Of a stretch of 64,000 nucleotides of DNA, positions 55,181 to 63,604 are shown one piece after another. Both the position numbers and the translations under genes were made by a program. The DNA comes from NORP240 sp038134485. GTDB lineage: Bacteria > Pseudomonadota > Gammaproteobacteria > Pseudomonadales > Pseudohongiellaceae. Position 1 is the stretch's first letter, and each line of letters opens with the position of its first letter. Below the pieces are notes generated by a model. That model made no database searches. It had not been told where the DNA came from and worked only from the letters and a program-made list of their open reading frames with translations. The stretch is from positions 1 through 64,000 of the forward strand of contig JAYPVG010000016.1 in the NCBI GenBank assembly GCA_038134485.1. Direction: 5' to 3'.

Positions 55181-55816
55181 CTATTGGGGGTCCTGCAGTT
55201 CATTGACCAGACGGTAAAACGGAGAATCCTGCAATTGCTCGATTTGCTGAGGCTCATCAGGGGTAATGGAGACGCTTCTTATGTAATCCTCCAGACGCTG
55301 GCGTGCGTCCGGGTCAACTTCCCGTACTGCGGGGTTCAACGTATTTCCATCCGCCAGCGCGCTAATCGCTGACACACTGGAATCACTGGGCATTGCGGGG
55401 TCAAGATTTTGCTCCCTGGCTATCGCAAGCGGCGATTCCGTGAGAGGTTGATTAACGGCTGACTGCATACCAAGAAAAAATGCCGCAGCAACGGATGCCG
55501 CAATTGCGAGTTTGACCAGCGGCTTTTGCCACTGGAATGGATTTTCGCCCTCACTCGAAATTGAGACCGAAGGCTCATTCGCTATGGCTCGGGATACGGC
55601 ATTACTAAAATTCGCATTGCCAACGTTAAGGGACTTGCTGGCCTTGATATTATCATCATGCAACAAAGCCTGAACCAAACTCATACGTCGCCACAAGTCT
55701 GAAATTTCTGGATTGTGATCGATCGTACTTAGTAATCGACGAACCTCGAATTCGTTCGCCTCATTATCCAGCATCGCTGAAAGCGTTTCTTTGTCGTGAT
55801 TATTCATACTACTCAT
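55181..55816 (-). CDS. rseA: Anti-sigma factor RseA/MucA-like
   Basis: Holds sigma-E at the inner membrane until cleaved under envelope stress. The 211-residue product has an N-terminal anti-sigma domain (KETLSAMLDNEANEFEVRRLL, about residues 9-29), one membrane span (about 103-118) and a periplasmic C-terminus ending in a Gln/Leu-rich tail. It starts 12 bases after rpoE. The RseP protease that would cut it is encoded at 26146-27537. Confidence 0.92.
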   Translation of the reverse strand: MSSMNNHDKETLSAMLDNEANEFEVRRLLSTIDHNPEISDLWRRMSLVQALLHDDNIKASKSLNVGNANFSNAVSRAIANEPSVSISSEGENPFQWQKPLVKLAIAASVAAAFFLGMQSAVNQPLTESPLAIAREQNLDPAMPSDSSVSAISALADGNTLNPAVREVDPDARQRLEDYIRSVSITPDEPQQIEQLQDSPFYRLVNELQDPQ

Positions 55817-55828
55817 TGTGCATGATAC

Positions 55829-56398
55829 CTACATCAATTCGCGAATTCGTTTATCGATTGCTTCACGAGCCCTGAAAATTCGTGATCGCACCGTTCCCAC
55901 CGGACAATCCATAATCTCAGTAATGTCTTCGTAGCTTAACCCGGAAAACTCTCTCAGGGTAAACGCTGTTTTCAATTCCTCTGGCAACTCGTCGATTGCC
56001 TTCTCTATAGCCTGCTTTAAATCCTCGGTAACCAGGCTTTCTTCCGGCGATTCCAATTCCCTGAGGGACATCGCCAGATCATTATTCTGACTTTCATCAA
56101 CGTCCATATCGACTGCTGGTGGCCTGCGGCTTTTTGCTACCAGATGATTCTTGGCAGTATTCACCGCAATCCGATACAGCCACGTGTAAAAGGCGCTTTC
56201 CCCGCGGAATAGCGACAGCGCCCTGTATGCCTTTATAAAGGCTTCCTGACTAACGTCCTCTACCTCCTGGGGATCATTGACGAACCGTGCTATCAATGCA
56301 ATCACCCGCTGCTGATAGCGTACTACCAGCAAATTAAACGCCTGCTTATCTCCCTCAAGCACCCGGTCAACCAGCTGCTGGTCGGTATCCTTGCTCAC
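55829..56398 (-). CDS. rpoE: RNA polymerase sigma-E factor (RpoE/AlgU)
   Basis: Extracytoplasmic-function sigma factor for envelope stress. The 189-residue product has region 2 with FNLLVVRYQQRVIAL, DVSQEAFIKAYRAL and SAFYTWLYRIAVNTAKN, and region 4 with LREFSGLSYEDITEIMDCPVGTVRSRIFRARE. It is close to E. coli RpoE along its full length. GTG start at 56398 with GGAAC upstream. A sigma-E-type promoter lies ahead, so it probably activates itself. Confidence 0.98.
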   Translation of the reverse strand: MSKDTDQQLVDRVLEGDKQAFNLLVVRYQQRVIALIARFVNDPQEVEDVSQEAFIKAYRALSLFRGESAFYTWLYRIAVNTAKNHLVAKSRRPPAVDMDVDESQNNDLAMSLRELESPEESLVTEDLKQAIEKAIDELPEELKTAFTLREFSGLSYEDITEIMDCPVGTVRSRIFRAREAIDKRIRELM

Positions 56399-56460
56399 CG
56401 TGTTCCAACTCCATCACTCAGCCCGGGGAACCTAGCTGGAACATTCATAGACGTTCATGC

Positions 56461-56489
56461 TCATAGACCGCAGGGATGTTCAAAAGTTC
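56461..56489 (-). promoter_or_regulatory. Sigma-E-type autoregulatory promoter for rpoE
   Basis: Minus strand: GAACTT (56489-56484), 16-base spacer, TCTATGA (56467-56461). This resembles the GAACTT-N16/17-TCTGA consensus of AlgU/RpoE promoters and lies about 60 bases before the rpoE start. It would drive rpoE-rseA. Confidence 0.65.
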
Positions 56490-56654
56490 TGCAAAACTAT
56501 AAAATTCTGACAATTTCATTACAACACCGCTACAAACTTGTTTGTCTGGGCATAAGTTACAGGACACAGGGGCCTGCCCCTTCCCGGTCGACCAATAAAG
56601 TCCTTTAATTTCAATAGCATACAGCCTTTCCTAACAGCCTCATAGAACATTGAT

Positions 56655-58322
56655 ATGACAATTGGCCGACCTAGTGACCCATCCGGGGCCAGCCATGATA
56701 CCGATATATTGATCATCGGCAGCGGCGCGGCCGGGCTTACCCTGGCTTTGCGATGCGCAGATTTCGCCAGAATTAAAGTGATAAGCAAGGGCAGCCTTAA
56801 AGAAGGCGCCACATTCTATGCACAAGGTGGAATTGCCGCGGTTCTGGACGATCAGGACAGCGTAGACGCTCACGTTGCCGATACGCTGGTTGCCGGTGTG
56901 GGATTGTGCCACGAAGACATGGTCCGTTTTGTGATTTCTAACAGCACCGATTGCGTCCGCTGGCTTGTCGACCAGGGAGTTCCTTTCACGACCAAACAGA
57001 AGGCCCAGGCACGCGAAGACATTCAATTTTCCAAATCGGTGCCGCACACGGACGATCTAACCTCTCTGCACCTCACCAAGGAAGGAGGCCATAGCCATCG
57101 CCGCATTATCCATGCCACCGATGCTACCGGCAAAGCAGTTTTCAAAACTCTCAAGCAGAAAGCCCTAGAACATCCGAATATTGAATTGCTAGAACATCAC
57201 ATCGCCGTCGATTTGCTCACCAGAAAAAAGTTGGGACTGCCCAGACAGGCATGCATCGGCGCCTACATCATGGATTCCAAAACTAACCGAATACAGCTTG
57301 TGCGCTCCAGATTCGTGGTACTTGCCACCGGCGGAGCCAGTAAAGCATACCTGTATACGACCAATCCTGACGGCGCCAGTGGCGATGGCATCGCTATGGC
57401 CTGGCGCGCCGGTTGCAGAGTCGCCAACATGGAGTTCAATCAATTCCATCCGACCTGCCTGTTTCATCCCCATGCCAAGTCATTCTTAATTACCGAGGCC
57501 CTGCGCGGCGAAGGAGCCTGGCTGGAGCTTCCTGATGGCTCACGCTTTATGGAAAAATTTGACGAAAGGCTTGAACTGGCGCCTCGAGATATAGTCGCAC
57601 GCGCGATCGACCATGAAATGAAACGCTTGGGCTGTGACTGCGTTTACCTGAATATTACGCACAAACCGGCTGACTTTATATTGAGCCACTTTCCAACGAT
57701 TCACAAGAAATGTCTGAAATTCGGCATCGATATTTGCAAGGACCGCATACCCGTGGTCCCCGCAGCTCATTATACCTGTGGGGGTGTCATCGTAAATCAG
57801 TATGGAGAAACTGATATACCGAACCTGTTTGCCATAGGTGAAACAAGCTTTACCGGGTTGCATGGTGCAAATCGCATGGCCAGCAATTCGCTGCTTGAAT
57901 GCTTTGTGCTTGCGTTCTCTGCATCGCAGCAAATCGAACGGAAATTTGCGAGTACCGAAATCCCCCAGCTTGGGCTGCCCTGGGATGAAAGCCGAGTTTA
58001 TCAATCAGAGGATGATGTATTGATTTCCCACAACTGGCATGAATTACGGCGCTTTATGTGGGACTTTGTCGGCATTGTTCGCACCGATCGACGCCTGCAA
58101 CGTGCTCAGCGTCGCGTGCGCGTGTTGGAGCAGGAAGTCGAAGACTACTATCGCCACTACAAAATCAATTCCGATCTACTTGAGTTAAGGAATCTCGTAC
58201 TGGTCGCGCAACTTATAATTGATAGTGCCCTACAACGCAAAGAAAGTCGGGGCCTGCATTACACACTGGACTATACCGATAGGGCTGAGATTGCGGTCGA
58301 TACCATATTAGTGCCGGATTAG
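56655..58322 (+). CDS. nadB: L-aspartate oxidase
   Basis: FAD enzyme that oxidises aspartate to iminoaspartate, the first step of NAD synthesis. The 555-residue product has the FAD-binding ILIIGSGAAGLTLAL (18-32), FYAQGGIAAV, EGGHSHRRIIHA, EFNQFHPTCLF, and the C-terminal GLHGANRMASNSLLE motif. It diverges from rpoE across 256 bases that hold the rpoE promoter and an AGGGG/CCCCT hairpin (56568-56581); no clear nadB promoter could be placed and its ribosome site is weak. The arrangement nadB-algU is as in Pseudomonas. Confidence 0.97.
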   Translation: MTIGRPSDPSGASHDTDILIIGSGAAGLTLALRCADFARIKVISKGSLKEGATFYAQGGIAAVLDDQDSVDAHVADTLVAGVGLCHEDMVRFVISNSTDCVRWLVDQGVPFTTKQKAQAREDIQFSKSVPHTDDLTSLHLTKEGGHSHRRIIHATDATGKAVFKTLKQKALEHPNIELLEHHIAVDLLTRKKLGLPRQACIGAYIMDSKTNRIQLVRSRFVVLATGGASKAYLYTTNPDGASGDGIAMAWRAGCRVANMEFNQFHPTCLFHPHAKSFLITEALRGEGAWLELPDGSRFMEKFDERLELAPRDIVARAIDHEMKRLGCDCVYLNITHKPADFILSHFPTIHKKCLKFGIDICKDRIPVVPAAHYTCGGVIVNQYGETDIPNLFAIGETSFTGLHGANRMASNSLLECFVLAFSASQQIERKFASTEIPQLGLPWDESRVYQSEDDVLISHNWHELRRFMWDFVGIVRTDRRLQRAQRRVRVLEQEVEDYYRHYKINSDLLELRNLVLVAQLIIDSALQRKESRGLHYTLDYTDRAEIAVDTILVPD

Positions 58323-58325
58323 TTT

Positions 58326-58775
58326 TCACGAATTCTCACCATAGCGCAGCAGCCGAGCAAGCTGCTTGCGCTGATAAACAGGCACCCCCCCTGCTACGGC
58401 CGATACCGTGACTCGGCTGCAGAATGAAAATCGGCGAGTTATTTCAGCGCGCACCGGTTGAATCTTCTGGAATTCCAAAATTGTAAGAAGACTGCTGCCG
58501 CAAGGGACCGCGACAAGCTGGGCTGATATTTCCCCATTACGAGTAGACAATAGCGCACGGCCATCAGCGTGAAGTCTGAGGCTAGTAATAGAACTTTTGA
58601 GCAGCAGCAAACTCCGATATCCCTGGAAAGCGCTATGCCATAGAAGAATCCCCGTCGCTGACAACCTGATCGAAATTCCCAAATCCAGATTCCAGATAAC
58701 GTAGGAACAAACGATGTGGCACACGGCCAGTGAAACCACCTCAAGCTTTGCGGCCTGAAATTCAAGTAAAACCAA
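58326..58775 (-). CDS. YgfX-family membrane protein
   Basis: A 149-residue protein with two hydrophobic segments near the N-terminus (about 12-30 and 36-52) and a small cytoplasmic domain ending in KQLARLLRYGEN. Size, topology and its place directly downstream of sdhE match YgfX (CptA), described in E. coli as a membrane toxin paired with SdhE; that toxin role is disputed. Sequence similarity is weak, as usual for this family. The probable start is a TTG at 58775, and no ATG is available. It ends four bases from the convergent nadB stop. Confidence 0.7.
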   Translation of the reverse strand: MVLLEFQAAKLEVVSLAVCHIVCSYVIWNLDLGISIRLSATGILLWHSAFQGYRSLLLLKSSITSLRLHADGRALLSTRNGEISAQLVAVPCGSSLLTILEFQKIQPVRAEITRRFSFCSRVTVSAVAGGVPVYQRKQLARLLRYGENS

Positions 58776-58823
58776 TTAAGATGTTATCCAGATCAGCAGA
58801 AAGCATTCAGTCTTGCTCTGAGT

Positions 58824-59078
58824 TTAGACGTTACTGCGGGCGTGAGCCAATATCAGGTCAATAATCTCTTTGAGAGACGACTCCGTCGGCGCCTGGCTTT
58901 GCAACAGCCAATGATATAGATCCTGATCTTCATAACTGAGTAATTGCCGATAGTGCTCTTGTTGAGAAGAGCTCAGGGTTTCAAAGCAGTGTCTGGCGAA
59001 CGGCTCAAGCAATAAATCGAGCTCTAACATGCCCCGACGGCTATGCCATATCGCCCGATTTTTGTCTGATACGGTCAT
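58824..59078 (-). CDS. sdhE: FAD assembly factor SdhE
   Basis: Small protein that helps attach FAD to succinate dehydrogenase (and fumarate reductase). The 84-residue product has the RGMLELD motif (residues 15-21), equivalent to the RGxxE signature, followed by the conserved DLYHWLL region. It lies 48 bases upstream of the YgfX-like gene, as in E. coli, and diverges from ygfZ. Confidence 0.93.
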   Translation of the reverse strand: MTVSDKNRAIWHSRRGMLELDLLLEPFARHCFETLSSSQQEHYRQLLSYEDQDLYHWLLQSQAPTESSLKEIIDLILAHARSNV

Positions 59079-59246
59079 AGGGAAATAACTTCAAGGCAGA
59101 CATTTAAATTGAACTTCAGTTTATGGATTATCCGTAAAATCGTATTATGATGCGACCCCCTGGAGACCCAGGAGCAGGAGGTTAACTCCTCGCCCCTTGT
59201 TGCCGGACCCTTTGGAAGACTGGACACTTTCTGGTAGTAGCAATCT
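59079..59246. promoter_or_regulatory. Divergent sdhE/ygfZ promoter region with leader hairpins
   Basis: A -10-like TATTAT (59143-59148) on the plus strand faces ygfZ. Its leader of about 95 bases contains two hairpins: CCTGG/CCAGG (59159-59163 with 59168-59172) and AGGAG/CTCCT (59176-59180 with 59186-59190). No good ribosome site is seen just before the ygfZ ATG. Confidence 0.4.
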
Positions 59247-60185
59247 ATGCAATACATTCAGTTTAAAGCTTACGATTTTATCGCCATAGAAGGCGAAGAA
59301 GCCAAGAAATTTCTACAGGGTCAGGTCACTTGCGACATTGACAGCCTCTCGCCATCGCATTCCATAGCGGGCGCTTTGTGCAACATCAAGGGACGAGTGG
59401 TCAGTGACTTTCGACTCGTTGAATATCGAGGCTCGTGTTACATACTGATGGCAGCGGGCATGGCGGATATCGTTAAGCCGGTGCTCGATAAATATATGGT
59501 TTTTTCCCGCGCAGTAAGTCGGCTGGCAAGCGGCGAAATTCGACGCATAGGCCTACTCGGTGATTTGCAGCATTCGCTAATCAGCGAACTCTTCACAGAC
59601 CTGCCAGATGATGACACCAATGTTATCGCCCACGGCGATAACATTCTGCTTAAAATACCGGGAATCACACCCCGCCATGAACTCTGGCAATTTGGGTCGC
59701 AGACGTCTACGGGGGACAACTTGATCTTGTCAATACTAGAAGGCGTTGATAGGGCTCCCGAGGAACGCTGGATTCTCGAGGATATCCAAGGAGGCGTTGC
59801 GCACATAACACCATCACACTCCGACTATCACTTGCCTGAAGCCCTTAATTACGACCTTAATGGTATTGTCAGTTTTACCAAGGGCTGCTACACCGGTCAG
59901 GAAATTGTTGCGCGAATGCACTATCGGGGCACAGCAAAGAAACGGTTATTCTGCGGGGTATCGGGATTCGAGACCCTGCAACCTGAGTCAATTACCTGCA
60001 TTAGCTCGGATTCGGGAGTGGAGGTGACGGGCGAAATCATCAACAGCGCACACGATGACAAGAGAAACTGTTTTGTGCTGGCTGTCTTACCCTCCAATGC
60101 AGCGGAAGCGAATGTCAGAGTATTCCTGAATGATGATCCTGCATTGTCTGTCAGGCTAAAATCATTGCCCTACATTGTCGGCTGA
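59247..60185 (+). CDS. ygfZ: Folate-binding protein YgfZ
   Basis: Tetrahydrofolate-dependent protein that helps build or repair iron-sulfur clusters in certain enzymes. The 312-residue product has the GcvT-like fold and the family signature KGCYTGQEIVARMHYRG (about 212-228), with the conserved Cys. It lies next to sdhE and the YgfX-like gene, the standard cluster. Its 3' end overlaps the convergent unknown gene by 24 bases. Confidence 0.95.
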   Translation: MQYIQFKAYDFIAIEGEEAKKFLQGQVTCDIDSLSPSHSIAGALCNIKGRVVSDFRLVEYRGSCYILMAAGMADIVKPVLDKYMVFSRAVSRLASGEIRRIGLLGDLQHSLISELFTDLPDDDTNVIAHGDNILLKIPGITPRHELWQFGSQTSTGDNLILSILEGVDRAPEERWILEDIQGGVAHITPSHSDYHLPEALNYDLNGIVSFTKGCYTGQEIVARMHYRGTAKKRLFCGVSGFETLQPESITCISSDSGVEVTGEIINSAHDDKRNCFVLAVLPSNAAEANVRVFLNDDPALSVRLKSLPYIVG

Positions 60186-60581
60186 ATCGTCATCCTGTGC
60201 CCGGAATGGTTTGATTCGGTTGCCGATGCGGTCCCATGCTTTACTCACCAGACTATGCTGGCAGTTTTCCAACATCTGAATAAGGTCAATGCGATTAGTA
60301 ATCGCCGAGGCATCAACTTCTTTTTCCAGAATTTTCTGATTCAATTTCACCGCATCAGCCAGTCGCAAAAGGAATAGAATCCTTCCGCCATCTTCAGGGT
60401 TGGCGCGCGGGAACACCGGGTACGAGCCGTACTCTGTCAGTAACGAAAAACATCGTTCTATGTCATTCTCATTAAGCGCCAGCTGAATTGGAATCAGACT
60501 ATTGCTGTCGAGCCGTCGCCGGGCTTTTTCCATGCCGGCAATATCGGGATGATGATCTTCGAAAAAGATGAGATTGCTCAT
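60162..60581 (-). CDS. Hypothetical protein
   Basis: Not recognised. The 139-residue product starts MSNLIFFEDHHPDIAGMEKARRR-type sequence from the ATG at 60581 (GAG immediately upstream, AGG ten bases upstream). It is hydrophilic, probably helical, with no signal peptide or membrane span, and ends in an acidic tail. The middle (ILFLLRLADAVKLNQKILEK) looks like amphipathic helices. It overlaps ygfZ tail to tail by 24 bases. It could be a small cytoplasmic partner protein; no function is proposed. Confidence 0.6.
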   Translation of the reverse strand: MSNLIFFEDHHPDIAGMEKARRRLDSNSLIPIQLALNENDIERCFSLLTEYGSYPVFPRANPEDGGRILFLLRLADAVKLNQKILEKEVDASAITNRIDLIQMLENCQHSLVSKAWDRIGNRIKPFRAQDDDSADNVGQ

Positions 60582-60898
60582 CTCTAAGGTGCCTTTAACC
60601 AAAAAATGGAGCGAGTTTGCGTTGACTTGATCCCCGCGTCAACTATTTAAACCAACCGAGTCGCCCGCAACTGGTAATTCGCTTTATTTCATGGCTTAAC
60701 TACTGGGAATTCCAAGTCCAAGGAATCTTAGGATTTTTAATCCGACATTCAGGGATTTTGATGCCTTTGCGGTGGACACACGAGTCGCTGGACTGTGGCT
60801 TCGGGCAGTCGCATTGATAGGCGACTGCTTCTATTTAGGAATTATTCTTACTATAAACAAATGCTGTGCGAACAGATTTGAATAGATTGCCAAAATAA
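60582..60898. other. Intergenic region upstream of hypothetical gene and downstream of TonB receptor
   Basis: About 317 bases without a supported gene. A perfect inverted repeat GCAGTCGC/GCGACTGC (60805-60812 with 60821-60828, eight-base loop) lies about 70 bases after the TonB receptor stop; no T-run follows on the minus strand, so it is a poor terminator. A second repeat GTTGAC/GTCAAC (60621-60626 with 60638-60643) overlaps a TTGACG -35-like element facing the hypothetical gene. Confidence 0.5.
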
Positions 60899-63409
60899 TT
60901 AGAAAACATAATCAAGCTGAAGACTAAGTTCGCGACCTCGATTATATCCTGTCGAGATAAAACCACCTTGAGTGATCTCGAACCTTTCATCAAGTATGTT
61001 CCTGGCCTTTGCGGTTATCTTCCAACCGTCAACAAGTTCACGAATAAACACAAAATTGAGCTCGCCAAAACCCTCTTCAATTAGGTCTGGTGCACCTTCA
61101 ATACCAACTTCTGCAATTCGATCACCGTAATAATGGTAGAGCAACGTAGCAGTGGTACCGGAGAACGGCTCATAGCCTAGTTGAAAATTAAACAAGTAGT
61201 CCGACTGCCCTTGAAGCGGTCTGTTGTTAGTAGTCAATACACCAAGATTTTCTGGCGCAATTGCAACCGAAGAATCGATGTAGGCAATATTCGCCTGCAC
61301 ATAGAAATCTTCGCCAATGCCATTAAGAAAGTAGTCCGGCAGAAAATCCAGACGCTTGTAAATCTCATATTCGACGCCCTGATTCTCAGCAGACGCAGCG
61401 TTAATGTAGGTAGAGGCACGAGTCGTCGGACTAACGACAGAAGCCTCTATGGGATTGGTGAATTCTTTGTAAAACAGACCCAACGACATGTAATCGGAAT
61501 AAGCAAAGTACCATTCCCACCGAAAATCATAATTATTGAGCTCAGTAATTTTCAAATTCGGATTACCGATAATGTCTCTGCCGGTAATCGGATTGGTAAA
61601 TGCGGATGTCGACAGTTCCCGGAAATCTGGCCTGGACACAGTTTCACTATAAGCGAAGCGGAACTGATGATCGTAGTTAATAAAAGTCGCACTGAATGCA
61701 GGCAGAAAGTCTGACTGATCCAGACTGGAGACAGTCGGCGTCCCCGGCCTGAAAAGGTCGAATGTAGTCGTATCCTGGACAAAATCTTCTTGACGGCCTC
61801 CAAGAGTGAATCGGAACCGGTCATCGAAATTGAACTCAACTTCTCCGTAAATGGCATCGAGTTCATTGTCAGCCTTATAAAAATCGGTTTCCCGAGTTAT
61901 TTCCTGAAGCCTGACGGCTTCAGGATTGATGTTCTCACGAGAAAGTATGTCCTCAAGTGGCAACGTTAGCAGTGGGCGCATTGATCTGTTACCAACATCA
62001 AAGGCATAACGACGTATTTCCGAATCCCTGGTTTTCTCATTATGAACATATCCCGCTCGGGCAGTGATCATAGAGCTTAAAGGTCCATAAAACACCATCG
62101 AGACATCCAGGCCTAAATCTTCGACCTTGTCCTCCAGAGCACTAAATCTTCTGACATTACCATTTGGACGAGTAGACAATTCTCCAGCGTCGTAACGGTA
62201 GTCACGATTATCCGGCGCGTCCCTTTCAGCAGTGATATTGCTGTAGCGCCACGCAATGGCCAATTCATTTTGGTCGGGGAAGAAATGATCGCCCTGCAGT
62301 TGATTAGATATCATTTCCCGTTCAATCCATTCATTTTCGGTAATCAGCAACTCAGAAGCGGCTTCGGTAAACCCGGTGGAAACAGCAGTGCGATCGTCGG
62401 TCTTGCGCAATACAACGGAAGTGAAACGAATATTCTGTGTTGGCGTAATATCTATTCCCGCTGTGGCGATAGCGCTGACGTCAATACTGTGCTCAGTACC
62501 GTTGTAGTCGATCCCTTCCTGCTGGAATAAACCCTGCTCAGTATTGGGAACCCAGGTATTTTGCTCTATATTGAGAGTATTCCAGCTGTTGGAGTAGTCG
62601 ATAGCAGCGAGATAATTCAATTGCATACCACTATCACCCAGCTCGTGGAAATTACCGAGCGAGGTTGTAAAATCAAAGTTGGCAGGCGTCTCGCCCACAT
62701 CCGGGTTGTATTCATTCCGAAACGCCTGACCAAAAGTCTGTATTTCTTCTTCAGTGAATCCCACTCCCGTGAAACGGCTGTAAGGAACTATCTTGTTGCC
62801 ACCTGCAGTTGCCTGCTTGATAACATCTGGAGGATCACGATGGCCGTCATCGATACCCAGCCAGTCAGTACCCCCACCCGGCATGGTGTAGCCGTCCTTG
62901 AACGTGGTGTTCTGCAACATGCCCAGTGATCCGGTTACATTCCAGAAAAACTCGTCAGTGGATTTTTTGGTGCGCATCTGCAATATGCCGCCGCCGAACT
63001 CGCTGGGGTATTGCGCTGAGTATGTTTTCTGAACCAGCACACTATCTAGTATGGCGGTCGGAAAAAGATCCATGGGAACTACGCGATTTATAGGCTCAGG
63101 GCTGGGGAGCAATGCCCCGTTAAGTAAAGTGGTCGAATATCGCTCGCCCAATCCACGAACATAAACAAATTTGCCTCCCACCGTGCTAAGACCTGAAATT
63201 CGCTTGAGACCCTCGGCGATGTTAGCGTCGCCCGCCCGCGTAAATTGCTCCGCACCAATTACGTTTGAGACCTGGTCGGTAGACCGTTTTTCGTCCGGCA
63301 CGAATTGTCCGATGATTGATATTTCTTGAATTTCCGGAGTTTGTTGAGCGTTAGCGAGAGAACTTATAGTGGACGCAATACACAGGGCCAGTAGCTTTTC
63401 GCGAGGCAT
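60899..63409 (-). CDS. TonB-dependent outer-membrane receptor
   Basis: Energy-dependent importer in the outer membrane. From the ATG at 63409 (GGAG six bases upstream) the product has 836 residues: a signal peptide ending SSLANA (about residue 21), a plug domain with FVYVRGLGERYSTTLLNG (about 80-97) and a beta-barrel ending in aromatic LDYVF. The plug motif RGLGERY with LPSPEP and a DLFP segment marks a subgroup common in marine Gammaproteobacteria. The substrate is unknown. The neighbouring gene upstream encodes a probable secreted protein, separated by a strong terminator, so they are separate transcripts. The longer frame to 63589 is not used. Confidence 0.93.
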   Translation of the reverse strand: MPREKLLALCIASTISSLANAQQTPEIQEISIIGQFVPDEKRSTDQVSNVIGAEQFTRAGDANIAEGLKRISGLSTVGGKFVYVRGLGERYSTTLLNGALLPSPEPINRVVPMDLFPTAILDSVLVQKTYSAQYPSEFGGGILQMRTKKSTDEFFWNVTGSLGMLQNTTFKDGYTMPGGGTDWLGIDDGHRDPPDVIKQATAGGNKIVPYSRFTGVGFTEEEIQTFGQAFRNEYNPDVGETPANFDFTTSLGNFHELGDSGMQLNYLAAIDYSNSWNTLNIEQNTWVPNTEQGLFQQEGIDYNGTEHSIDVSAIATAGIDITPTQNIRFTSVVLRKTDDRTAVSTGFTEAASELLITENEWIEREMISNQLQGDHFFPDQNELAIAWRYSNITAERDAPDNRDYRYDAGELSTRPNGNVRRFSALEDKVEDLGLDVSMVFYGPLSSMITARAGYVHNEKTRDSEIRRYAFDVGNRSMRPLLTLPLEDILSRENINPEAVRLQEITRETDFYKADNELDAIYGEVEFNFDDRFRFTLGGRQEDFVQDTTTFDLFRPGTPTVSSLDQSDFLPAFSATFINYDHQFRFAYSETVSRPDFRELSTSAFTNPITGRDIIGNPNLKITELNNYDFRWEWYFAYSDYMSLGLFYKEFTNPIEASVVSPTTRASTYINAASAENQGVEYEIYKRLDFLPDYFLNGIGEDFYVQANIAYIDSSVAIAPENLGVLTTNNRPLQGQSDYLFNFQLGYEPFSGTTATLLYHYYGDRIAEVGIEGAPDLIEEGFGELNFVFIRELVDGWKITAKARNILDERFEITQGGFISTGYNRGRELSLQLDYVF

Positions 63410-63557
63410 AAGGGACTCCAGACAATGGTCAATTTGCGCATATGCTAGACGGTATATGTGACAGAAATATGTCATTTGTTTGAATGCAGAATTCGACTCC
63501 AAATCCTGCAGCCAATTTCTGCGTTCGGTCAGTGAAAAGAATTTCCTCGAGACAAAT

Positions 63558-63583
63558 AAAAAGGGTGCCATAGCACCCTTTTT
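63558..63583 (-). terminator. Intrinsic terminator upstream of TonB receptor
   Basis: Perfect 11-base arms AAAAAGGGTGC and GCACCCTTTTT (63558-63568 and 63573-63583) with a four-base loop. On the minus strand it ends in a run of T and lies 22 bases after the stop of the partial gene at 63605. The symmetric A/T tails mean it could act in both directions. Confidence 0.88.
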
Positions 63584-63604
63584 AAACACGTGACACAGCG
63601 ACTT

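Noticed and set aside
56479..56505. nadB promoter (TTCAAA with TAAAAT)
   Set aside because: The spacer is only 15 bases and it overlaps the better sigma-E promoter on the other strand.
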